Assembly (NCBI GenBank): GCA_019246495.1
Contig: JAFAQI010000017.1
Coordinates: 1 to 6,953, forward strand
Reading direction: 5' to 3'
Origin: Frankiales bacterium
GTDB lineage: Bacteria; Actinomycetota; Actinomycetes; JAFAQI01
DNA length: 6,953 nucleotides
Position 1 is the stretch's first letter. Every line of letters begins with the position of its first letter. A program made the position numbers and the translations under genes. Under the pieces are notes generated by a model, which made no database searches, was not told where the DNA came from, and saw only the letters and a program-made list of their open reading frames with translations. Shown here in pieces: positions 1 to 6,183 of the stretch.

Positions 1-1143
1 CGCCGTGACACCAGGCGCGGTCAGGTCGAGCGGCTTGGTCCACGTGATGCCGTGCGTGTGGGACAGCCGCAGCAGCAGGTGCGCGCCCTGCTGGTAGCTC
101 AGCAGGAACGTGCCGTCGGACAGGATGCGCAGCTCCGGCGTCCCGCCGACGTCACCCGTCGACGGTGTCGGCACCGGCAGGGTGACCGGCGCGCTCTGCC
201 CGTGCAGGATCGGGAACGTCGCCGCCTCGTCGGTGCTGCGCGCGAGATAGGTCTTGCCGCCGCAGGCGACCATCACATAGAGCGAGCCATCCGGCGCTGC
301 TGACGGGTAGTAGCCGTCGATCGCGGAGTAGACCTCGCCTTGGCCGCCGCACTCTGGGTGCTGTGGCGCCGCGCCGGTGAACAGCATCGCGCGGCGGTCC
401 CACGTCGTACCGCCGTCGAGCGATCGGAAGCAGACCCGGCCGGCGATCACGGGGCTGACGAAGCCGACGTTGGTGTTGGCGCAGAAGTAGACGACGTCGG
501 GATAGCCGTGTGGCTTGTCGCCGTGCTTCGGCGTCCGTCCCGAGGTGAACCGCGGGTTCTCGGGCAGGCTCAGCCCGGAGATGACGACGTGGTGCCAGTG
601 CCGCATGTCGTCGCTGAAGTTGATGTGCGCGGGGCCTTCCTGCTGCGCACCGGCGGACGGGGCGAGCGGGATCGGGCCGTAGTCCTCGAAGAACATCCGG
701 CCGGATGCCGGGTCGACGTAGTCGCTGTGGTCGGTCGGGTTCCAGGTGATGCCCGACGGCTTCACGACGCGCCAGTGCGCGCCACCGTCGCGGGTGAACG
801 CGAGGCCGGCCGGGCTGGCGTTGGACTGCGACTGCCCGTTCTCGTCGACGGGTGCCGTGCCGGTGCCGAGCAGGCCGTGCGGAAGGACGGCCGGGGTGTA
901 GACGACGCTGCCGTCGTTGCGGACCACGATGTGGCTTTCGGCGCCCGGCAGGCCGGTGGTGTGACCGCAGGCCCGGGGCAGGTGCGCCGGCTGCGAACGC
1001 AGGACCTTGCCGCCGGCGTGGTGGACCACGACGCTCGACCCGCAGCCGTTCGACGCGGCCGGGTGGCTGCCGGCGGCTGCGGGCAGGGCCGCGACGACGA
1101 GCGCGACGGCGAGCGCGGAGCCGGCGAGTGGGCGGACGGTCAT
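1..1143 (-). CDS. Secreted Asp-box (BNR repeat) beta-propeller protein, sialidase-like, C-terminus outside window
   Basis: An open frame runs from an ATG at 1143 to the window edge without a stop, giving 381 residues of a partial protein. Residues 1-25 look like a signal peptide: a short basic start (MTVRPLAG), a hydrophobic stretch of Ala/Val/Leu, then an AAAG-type cleavage region, so the product is probably exported. The mature part has Asp-box motifs S/T-x-D-x-G-x-T-W at 117-124 (TRDGGAHW) and 241-248 (SLDGGTTW). Degenerate copies lie at 177-183, 303-310 and 361-368. Asp boxes mark beta-propeller blades of exo-alpha-sialidases and other BNR proteins. I see no FRIP-type sialidase motif in this part, so sialidase activity is not supported. 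Six cysteines (34, 59, 221, 238, 265, 294) suit an extracytoplasmic disulfide-bonded protein. No clear Shine-Dalgarno precedes the ATG. It is divergent from the amidohydrolase operon, with 88 bp between. Confidence 0.85.
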   Translation of the reverse strand, partial: MTVRPLAGSALAVALVVAALPAAAGSHPAASNGCGSSVVVHHAGGKVLRSQPAHLPRACGHTTGLPGAESHIVVRNDGSVVYTPAVLPHGLLGTGTAPVDENGQSQSNASPAGLAFTRDGGAHWRVVKPSGITWNPTDHSDYVDPASGRMFFEDYGPIPLAPSAGAQQEGPAHINFSDDMRHWHHVVISGLSLPENPRFTSGRTPKHGDKPHGYPDVVYFCANTNVGFVSPVIAGRVCFRSLDGGTTWDRRAMLFTGAAPQHPECGGQGEVYSAIDGYYPSAAPDGSLYVMVACGGKTYLARSTDEAATFPILHGQSAPVTLPVPTPSTGDVGGTPELRILSDGTFLLSYQQGAHLLLRLSHTHGITWTKPLDLTAPGVTA

Positions 1144-1188
1144 GCCAGACAACTTCGACGCCGGAGGGGGCCGTCCTGCTGCCCGGAT

Positions 1189-1217
1189 CCCGTTCCTGAC
1201 GGGTCGTCAGAAACGGG
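1189..1217. promoter_or_regulatory. 29-bp inverted repeat, probable operator in the divergent promoter region
   Basis: Two 13-base arms (CCCGTTCCTGACG and CGTCAGAAACGGG) flank a 3-base centre (GGT) and pair at 12 of 13 positions; the only mismatch is 1195/1211. The core is CTGACG-N3-CGTCAG. It lies between two divergent genes and covers the -35 box and most of the spacer of the predicted promoter for the gene at 1232, where a bound repressor would block RNA polymerase. Size and symmetry fit a homodimeric regulator such as a TetR- or GntR-family protein. No regulator gene is present in the window, so its identity is unknown. A terminator is unlikely because no gene ends here. Confidence 0.65.
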
Positions 1218-1224
1218 TTAGGCT
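1196..1224 (+). promoter_or_regulatory. Predicted promoter for the amidohydrolase operon, likely leaderless
   Basis: A -35-like CTGACG (1196-1201) is separated by 17 bases from a -10-like TAGGCT (1219-1224), which matches the actinobacterial TANNNT pattern. Initiation about 7 bases downstream would fall at 1231-1232, on the A of the ATG. No Shine-Dalgarno is visible just before that ATG. Both facts suggest a leaderless transcript, a common arrangement in Actinobacteria. The inverted repeat at 1189-1217 overlaps the -35 box and spacer. Confidence 0.55.
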
Positions 1225-1231
1225 CGCCGGC

Positions 1232-2458
1232 ATGGCTGCGGCAGAGCTCGACGAGTTCCCCAAGATCATCTCCGTCGACGACCACATCGTCGAACCTCCG
1301 GACCTGTGGCAGGAGAGACTGCCGCAGGCGATGAAGGAGCGCGGGCCGAAGGTCGTGTTCGCGCCCAAGGGCGACGTCACGTTCGTCGGCGGCAAGCTCA
1401 CGGTCTCGATGGGCGAGCCGGGCAGCGGGCCGGACGTCGCCTGGTGGGTCTACGAGGAGCTCAAGCGGCCGCTGATGCGGCTCGACGCTTCCGTCGGCTA
1501 TGACCGCGACGAGGTCGACCTGCGCCTGGTCAACTACGACGAGATGCGCAAGGGCGCGTGGTCGGTCAAGGAGCGTCTGGAGGACATGGACGCCAACTGG
1601 ACCGACGCCCAGATGTGCTTCCCGACGTTCCCCCGGTTCTGCGGCCAGACGTTCTATGAGGCCAAGGACAAGGACGTCGCCCTCGAGTGCGTGAAGGCCT
1701 ACAACGACTTCCAGGTCGACGTGCTCGGCAAGGAGTCGGGCGGCCGGCTGATTCCGCTGATCATCGCGCCGTTGTGGGACCCGCAGCTCATGGCTGACGA
1801 AGTACGCCGCAACGCGGCCCGCGGCGTACGTGCCGTGTGCTTCAGCGAGATCCCGCCGCGGCTCAACCTGCCGAGCGTCCACACCGACCACTGGGACCCA
1901 TTCCTCCAGGCGTGTGACGAGACCGGCACGGTCATCAACATGCACATCGGGTCGTCGTCGCAGATGCCGTCGACGTCCAAGGACGCGCCGGCCGCGGTCG
2001 GGTCGACACTGACGTTCGCCAACTCGTGCTTCTCGCTCGTCGACTGGCTGATGAGCGGCATCTTCAACCGCTTCCCGAAGCTCAAGATCGCCTACAGCGA
2101 AGGTTCGATCGGCTGGATCCCCTACGTCATCCACCGCGCCGACGTGGTGTGGGAGGAGAACCGCGGCTGGGGCGGCGTCGCCGACAAGGTCACCCGGCCG
2201 CCGAGCGAGCTCTACTACGAGCACGTCCTCGGCTGCTTCTTCGACGACCCGCACGGCCTGCTCAACCTCGACCACATCGGCGTGAACAACGTCGCCTACG
2301 AGAGCGACTACCCGCACTCCGACTCGACGTGGCCCAACACCCGCGCAGTCGCCGAGGAGCAGATGAAGCACCTCGACCGAGAGACCGTCGAGAAGATCGT
2401 TCGCGGCAACGCGATCACCTGGTATGACCTGTCCCCCGACGGCCGCTGGAAAGGCTGA
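1232..2458 (+). CDS. Amidohydrolase family protein (Amidohydro_2 / COG2159-like)
   Basis: A 408-residue protein of the amidohydrolase TIM-barrel superfamily, in the branch containing ACMSD- and gamma-resorcylate-type decarboxylases as well as hydrolases. The N-terminal metal motif is D16-x-H18 with E21 (VDDHIVEPPDLW), in place of the usual HxH. Later candidate barrel ligands or active-site residues are H238 (NMHIG), E290 (YSEG), H301 (IHRAD) and D359/H362 (ESDYPHSD). The late aspartate is the residue that usually activates water or binds metal in this superfamily. There is no signal peptide, so it should be cytoplasmic. The ATG at 1232 was chosen because homologous-looking sequence (strand 1, IISVDDH) begins about 10 residues later and the predicted promoter places the transcript start on it; the frame stays open further upstream but would run through the promoter. 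It lies 9 bp before the next gene, so the two are probably cotranscribed. The substrate is unknown; hydrolase and decarboxylase are both possible. Confidence 0.9.
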   Translation: MAAAELDEFPKIISVDDHIVEPPDLWQERLPQAMKERGPKVVFAPKGDVTFVGGKLTVSMGEPGSGPDVAWWVYEELKRPLMRLDASVGYDRDEVDLRLVNYDEMRKGAWSVKERLEDMDANWTDAQMCFPTFPRFCGQTFYEAKDKDVALECVKAYNDFQVDVLGKESGGRLIPLIIAPLWDPQLMADEVRRNAARGVRAVCFSEIPPRLNLPSVHTDHWDPFLQACDETGTVINMHIGSSSQMPSTSKDAPAAVGSTLTFANSCFSLVDWLMSGIFNRFPKLKIAYSEGSIGWIPYVIHRADVVWEENRGWGGVADKVTRPPSELYYEHVLGCFFDDPHGLLNLDHIGVNNVAYESDYPHSDSTWPNTRAVAEEQMKHLDRETVEKIVRGNAITWYDLSPDGRWKG

Positions 2459-2467
2459 GCCCGAGAA

Positions 2468-4213
2468 ATGCATCACGTGTCACTCGACTACCTCATCAAG
2501 AACGCGACCGTCGTCGACGGCAGCGGCAGTTCGTCGTTCGTCGGTGATGTGGGCGTCAAGGACGGCCGGATCGCGCACCTCGCGCCGTCCAATGGTTCGG
2601 CGCCGGAGGCCAGCGAGACCTACGACGCGACCGGCATGGTCGTCGCGCCGGGGTTCATCGACAACCACACGCACTACGACGCGCAGCTGTTCTGGGACCC
2701 GATGATGACGCCGTCCAACGTGCATGGCGTCACGACGGTGCTCGGCGGCAACTGCGGCTTCACTCTCGCGCCGATCAAGGCGGCCGACGCCGACTACACG
2801 CGCCGGATGATGCAAAAGGTCGAAGGCATGCCGCTGGAGGCGCTCGAAGGCGGCGTGCCGTGGGGCTGGGAGACGTTCGCGGACTATCTGTCGGCTGTCG
2901 AGAACAACGGGCTCGCGCTCAATGCCGGCTTCCTTGTCGGGCACTGCGCGATCCGGCGCTACGTGATGGGCGCCGAGGCCACCGACCGCGAGGCGACCGA
3001 TGACGAGGTCAAGCAGATCGTCGCGCTGCTGCACGAGTCGATTGAGGCCGGCGGTCTCGGTCTGTCGACGACGCTGTCCAACACGCACTCCGACGGCGAG
3101 GGCAAGCCGGTCGCGTCGCGCAAGGCTGGCAAGGACGAGCTGCTCGCGCTGTGCACGGCTGTCGGTGAGCACGAAGGCACGTTCCTCGAGGGAATCGTTC
3201 CCGGCTGCCTCGACAAGTTCAACGACGACGAGATCGAGCTGCTCGCGCAGATGTCGGCGGCGGCGAAGCGGTCGATCAACTGGAACCTGCTGACGATCGA
3301 CTCCCGCGAGCCGGACCGCATCCCGCGCCAGCTCGAGGCGTCGAAGCGTGCGCGTGAGCTGGGCGGCCGCGTGATCGCGTTGACGATGCCGGTGCTGGTG
3401 CCGATGAACATGTCGCTGCGCAACTTCTGCGGCCTGTGGCTCATCCCCGGCTGGGGCGAGGTCCTCAACCGCCCGGTGGCCGAGCGCATCGAGAAGCTGC
3501 GCGACCCCGAGGTCCGCGCCCACCTGATCGAGCGCGCCAACAGCAAGGAAGCAGGGGTCTTCCGCAGGCTCGGCAACTTCGGCCGCTACGTCATCGGCGA
3601 CACCTACAGCGACGCCAACGAGGGCCTGAAGGGGCGCGTCGTGAAGGAGATCGCGGCCGAGCGGGGGCAGGAGCCGTTCGACGCGCTGGTCGACATCTGC
3701 ATCAACGACGAGCTCAAGACGATCCTCTGGCCCATGCCGACCGACAGCGATCCCGACACGTGGGCGCTCCGCGGCGAGGCATGGCAGGAGGAGGACGTCA
3801 TGCTCGGCGGCTCGGACGCCGGCGCTCACCTCGACCGGATGGCGGGAGCGCCGTTCCCGACGCGCTTCCTCGGTGACATGATTCGCGGCCGCAAACTGGT
3901 CTCGCTCGAGCGCGCCGTGCAGATGCTCACCGGCACCCAGGCAGATGTGTTCGGGCTGAAGGACCGCGGCTACCTCCGCGAGGGCTACTACGCGGATGTC
4001 GTCGTCTTCGACCCACAGGAGATCGCGTCGGAGGACGCGTCGCTGGTCTTCGACCTGCCCGGCGACGCACCGCGGCTGACCGCGCAGTCCCTCGGCGTGA
4101 AGCGGGTGCTCGTCAACGGTGTCGAGACGATCCGCGACGGCGTGGCGACCGGCGCGACGCCGGGCTCGGTGCTGAAGTCCGGCCGCGACACGGTGACCGT
4201 CCCGACCAGCTGA
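2468..4213 (+). CDS. N-acyl-D-amino-acid deacylase-like amidohydrolase (Amidohydro_3, COG3653-like)
   Basis: A 581-residue cytoplasmic metal-dependent hydrolase resembling D-aminoacylases, which release D-amino acids from N-acyl derivatives. An N-terminal beta-sandwich segment (about 5-60, LIKNATVVDGSG) leads into the metal motif H67-x-H69 (FIDNHTHYD). Then comes the family-typical GGNCGF with C96, and a late G-S-D450-A-G-A-H454 with the presumed catalytic Asp. The C-terminal part (about 500-560, REGYYADVVVFDP, VLVNG) completes the sandwich domain. By eye, the two mid-barrel histidines of characterised D-aminoacylases (in THLR- and SHHK-like segments) are missing. The matching stretches here read GTFLEGIVPG (237-246) and INWNLLTID (270-278), so the substrate may differ from N-acyl-D-amino acids. 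The ATG at 2468 is 9 bp after the preceding stop with only a weak GAGAA upstream; a GTG at 2477 is an alternative. Probably cotranscribed and translationally coupled with the preceding amidohydrolase. Confidence 0.87.
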   Translation: MHHVSLDYLIKNATVVDGSGSSSFVGDVGVKDGRIAHLAPSNGSAPEASETYDATGMVVAPGFIDNHTHYDAQLFWDPMMTPSNVHGVTTVLGGNCGFTLAPIKAADADYTRRMMQKVEGMPLEALEGGVPWGWETFADYLSAVENNGLALNAGFLVGHCAIRRYVMGAEATDREATDDEVKQIVALLHESIEAGGLGLSTTLSNTHSDGEGKPVASRKAGKDELLALCTAVGEHEGTFLEGIVPGCLDKFNDDEIELLAQMSAAAKRSINWNLLTIDSREPDRIPRQLEASKRARELGGRVIALTMPVLVPMNMSLRNFCGLWLIPGWGEVLNRPVAERIEKLRDPEVRAHLIERANSKEAGVFRRLGNFGRYVIGDTYSDANEGLKGRVVKEIAAERGQEPFDALVDICINDELKTILWPMPTDSDPDTWALRGEAWQEEDVMLGGSDAGAHLDRMAGAPFPTRFLGDMIRGRKLVSLERAVQMLTGTQADVFGLKDRGYLREGYYADVVVFDPQEIASEDASLVFDLPGDAPRLTAQSLGVKRVLVNGVETIRDGVATGATPGSVLKSGRDTVTVPTS

Positions 4214-4218
4214 CCCCA

Positions 4219-4278
4219 TTGAGTGTGACGAAAGCGGGCTAACAAGCGCCGGTTTTGCCCCACTTTCGTCACACTCAA
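4219..4278. terminator. Long inverted repeat/hairpin after the amidohydrolase operon, possible terminator or dispersed repeat
   Basis: Perfect 16-base arms TTGAGTGTGACGAAAG (4219-4234) and CTTTCGTCACACTCAA (4263-4278) flank a 28-base centre. Across one C/A mismatch the stem continues with GGG (4236-4238) against CCC (4259-4261), and AAC (4241-4243) can pair with GTT (4252-4254). It begins 5 bases after the stop of the deacylase-like gene, where an intrinsic terminator would sit. There is no T-run after the right arm, which is common in high-GC Actinobacteria. The arms are less GC-rich than the surroundings, and such near-perfect symmetry could also be a dispersed intergenic palindrome or a regulator site for the gene downstream. 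Confidence 0.6.
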
Positions 4279-4328
4279 CAGCGGTGGGCTGGGCAGGATC
4301 GGCGCTGGGCACGTCGAACGTCTCGGCG

Positions 4329-5342
4329 GTGGGGGTTTCTCGTCGTACGGCGGTGGCGGCTGCGGCCGGCTGCATCGTCGCGTCCATGCTCAGCGTCGCG
4401 GGTTCGGCCGTCGCGTCGCAGATCGTGCCGACGCACGAGACCACCGAGACCAAGCAGATCCACGACGCCGTCTCATCGGTGCATGTCGTCGCCGACGTCG
4501 GGGCCATCACCGTGCGGCCGGGCAGCGCGACGAGCGTCTCGGCACACGAGGAGTGGAACTTCCAGCAGCCGAAGCTCCAGGTGTCCGTCAGCAGCGGCCG
4601 GCTCGACGTGTCGATCACGTGTGGCGACGGAACGCAGGTCGGTCCGGCCGACCTGGCGCTACTCAACGACTGCACCGACGACCTCACGCTCACGATCCCG
4701 GCAGAGGCAGACCTGGTAGCGAGCTCCGGCGACGGCAACGTCACCACCGCTGGCATGCGCGCCACGCAGCACCTGACCAGCGATGTCGGGAAGGTCGCGG
4801 TCAGCAACGCCGTGGGCGCACTCGTAGCCAGCACGTCAGACGGGGAGATCACGGCGACCGATGTCGACGCCCCGAACGTGCTGCTCCGCAGCGACAGGGG
4901 CGACGTCGTCGCTTCGTCGGTCATCGGCGACCTCACGGCATCGAGCAGCGACGGCGTGGTGTCACTGACCCGAGTCCGCGCGGGAACGATCGCGGCACAC
5001 AGCGACACCAACGACGTGTCCGTGTCCAACTCCCGCGCGACGCGCGTCGTGGCCGGCACCTCATCCGGCCGGCTCCGCGTCATCGGCGTCCGCGCGGAGG
5101 CCTTCGCGCTCACGAATGACACAGGCAGCGTGCTGCTGCATACCGTCAACGCGCCGCGCAACATCTCGGCACGCACCAGCGACGGCGCTGTCGCCGTCGA
5201 GGTGCCCGCCGGTCGTTACGCCGTCGACGCGCACAGCACTGACGGCCAGGTGCACGTGTCCGGACTCACCAGGTCGGCAGCCGCGGCCCGGCACATCACC
5301 GCGCGGTCCGACACCGGCAACGTGCGGGTCACCGGCTTCTAG
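4329..5342 (+). CDS. Exported DUF4097-like beta-strand-repeat protein
   Basis: With GTG 4329 as start, the protein has 337 residues. Residues 1-29 look like a signal peptide or anchor: GVSRR, a hydrophobic Ala/Val-rich stretch, and a SAVA-SQ cleavage site. After a linker and an N-terminal beta region (about 45-125, with C98 and C115 possibly forming a disulfide), ten or so repeats of about 19 residues follow. Each has an S-D-x-G or S-x-D-G turn then a beta strand, at about 134, 151, 169, 188, 206, 225, 244, 263, 283, 303 and 327. This is the pattern of DUF4097 (putative adhesin-like, beta-helix-type) proteins, whose function is not established. The frame also allows GTG 4284 (352 residues), only 5 bases after the hairpin. 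I prefer 4329 for the signal peptide and the A/T-ending codons (gtt tct cgt cgt) right after it. Neither start has a clear Shine-Dalgarno. The double Arg is only weakly Tat-like, without the usual Phe-Leu. Confidence 0.8.
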   Translation: MGVSRRTAVAAAAGCIVASMLSVAGSAVASQIVPTHETTETKQIHDAVSSVHVVADVGAITVRPGSATSVSAHEEWNFQQPKLQVSVSSGRLDVSITCGDGTQVGPADLALLNDCTDDLTLTIPAEADLVASSGDGNVTTAGMRATQHLTSDVGKVAVSNAVGALVASTSDGEITATDVDAPNVLLRSDRGDVVASSVIGDLTASSSDGVVSLTRVRAGTIAAHSDTNDVSVSNSRATRVVAGTSSGRLRVIGVRAEAFALTNDTGSVLLHTVNAPRNISARTSDGAVAVEVPAGRYAVDAHSTDGQVHVSGLTRSAAAARHITARSDTGNVRVTGF

Positions 5343-6183
5343 GCAACTGCTCCCGGATCGGGGTCACCGGAGGCATTGCGAAGTCGCGGCGCAGCCAGTT
5401 GCCGCCGTCGACGACGAGCACGTGGCCGGTGACGAACGACGCGTACGACGAGGCCAGCCAGGTGGCGGCCCAGCCCAGCTCGTGCGGCTGGCCGACCCGC
5501 CCGACCGGCTGCCGCGCGTCGTCGACCGACGGGTCGCGCGCCGCCTGGATCGCCGCCGGCAGGTCGTCGTGCGGAAAGAGGCCGGGGGCGATCGCGTTGA
5601 CGCGGATGCCGTCGACCGCCCACTCGACGGCGAGGGTCTTGGTCAGCGCGACAACACCCGCCTTGGCCGCAGCGGAGTGCGCCATGCCGGGTCCGCCGGT
5701 GAGCGCCGCAGTGGTCGCGATGTTGACGATCGCCCCCTCGCCACCGCGAGCCGTCACTCGCCGGTGCAGCTCTTGCGAGCAGAAGAAGGTGCCGTCCAGC
5801 ACGATGCGCTCGACGGCCCGCCAGCCGTTGGGCGACAGGTCGGTGGCGGGCACCGGGAAGTTGGCCGCTGCGTTGTTCACGAGCACCGCGATGTTGACGC
5901 CGAGCTCGGACTCGGCGGCGTCGAAACCCGCCGCGATCGACTCCGGCTCGCGCACGTCGACCTCGACCCCGACGCCTTGCCCGCCCGCGTCGGAGATCGC
6001 CGCCACTCCCGCCTCGCGATGCTGCGCCGACCGGCTCGCCACCGCGACGGCTGCGCCGAGGCGAGCGAACTCCACCGCGATCGCCTTGCCGAGACCGGTC
6101 CCGCCTCCGGTGACCAGTACGCCGAGGCCGTCGTACGTCCCGGCCGGAAGCATCCGCGTCCCGACGGGCGGCGGCGCGGCCAC
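5329..6183 (-). CDS. SDR family oxidoreductase, 2,4-dienoyl-CoA reductase-like
   Basis: A 284-residue classical short-chain dehydrogenase/reductase with a Rossmann fold. The dinucleotide motif TGGGTGLG is at 25-32. S50-R51 at the end of strand 2 suggests NADP(H). D76-V77 binds adenine and NNAA (103-106) stabilises the core. Motif N154-I-A-T-T sits where classical SDRs have the catalytic Ser. The active-site lysine is K174 in S170-A-A-A-K, so the usual YxxxK tyrosine is absent. This matches 2,4-dienoyl-CoA reductases, which reduce 2,4-dienoyl-CoA to 3-enoyl-CoA during unsaturated fatty-acid oxidation; further conserved stretches are LAVEW, IRVNAIAPG and VVDGG. The GTG start at 6183 abuts the upstream stop and has a good GAGGG Shine-Dalgarno. 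An ATG at 6153 (MLPAGTYDG) is an alternative nearer the domain edge. It is in an operon with the crotonase gene and overlaps the convergent DUF4097 gene by 14 bp at the 3' end. The exact substrate is inferred. Confidence 0.87.
   Translation of the reverse strand: MAAPPPVGTRMLPAGTYDGLGVLVTGGGTGLGKAIAVEFARLGAAVAVASRSAQHREAGVAAISDAGGQGVGVEVDVREPESIAAGFDAAESELGVNIAVLVNNAAANFPVPATDLSPNGWRAVERIVLDGTFFCSQELHRRVTARGGEGAIVNIATTAALTGGPGMAHSAAAKAGVVALTKTLAVEWAVDGIRVNAIAPGLFPHDDLPAAIQAARDPSVDDARQPVGRVGQPHELGWAATWLASSYASFVTGHVLVVDGGNWLRRDFAMPPVTPIREQLPRSR

Noticed and set aside
1189..1217. The inverted repeat as a transcription terminator.
   Set aside because: No gene ends into this region; both flanking genes start from it, and it overlaps a plausible promoter.
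152..2476. A 774-codon open frame on the minus strand across the propeller gene and the first amidohydrolase.
   Set aside because: Its protein is Arg/Ala/Val-rich low-information sequence with no recognisable motif, while other frames over the same DNA carry clear families. It is a high-GC shadow frame.
4219..4278. Relatedness between this hairpin and the 1189-1217 palindrome because both contain TGACG.
   Set aside because: The shared string is only five bases; arm lengths and spacings differ completely, so a common regulator is not supported.
4362..4373. A lipobox (AAGC) in the DUF4097-like signal region, which would make it a lipoprotein.
   Set aside because: The hydrophobic stretch before the Cys is too short, the -3 residue is Ala, not Leu/Val, and the hydrophobic segment continues past the Cys to a good SAVA-SQ cleavage site.
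2480..5176. An 898-codon minus-strand open frame opposite the deacylase-like and DUF4097-like genes.
   Set aside because: The plus-strand frames show family motifs (HTH, GGNCGF, GSDAGAH) and regular repeats. The minus frame shows none and spans two genes and the hairpin.
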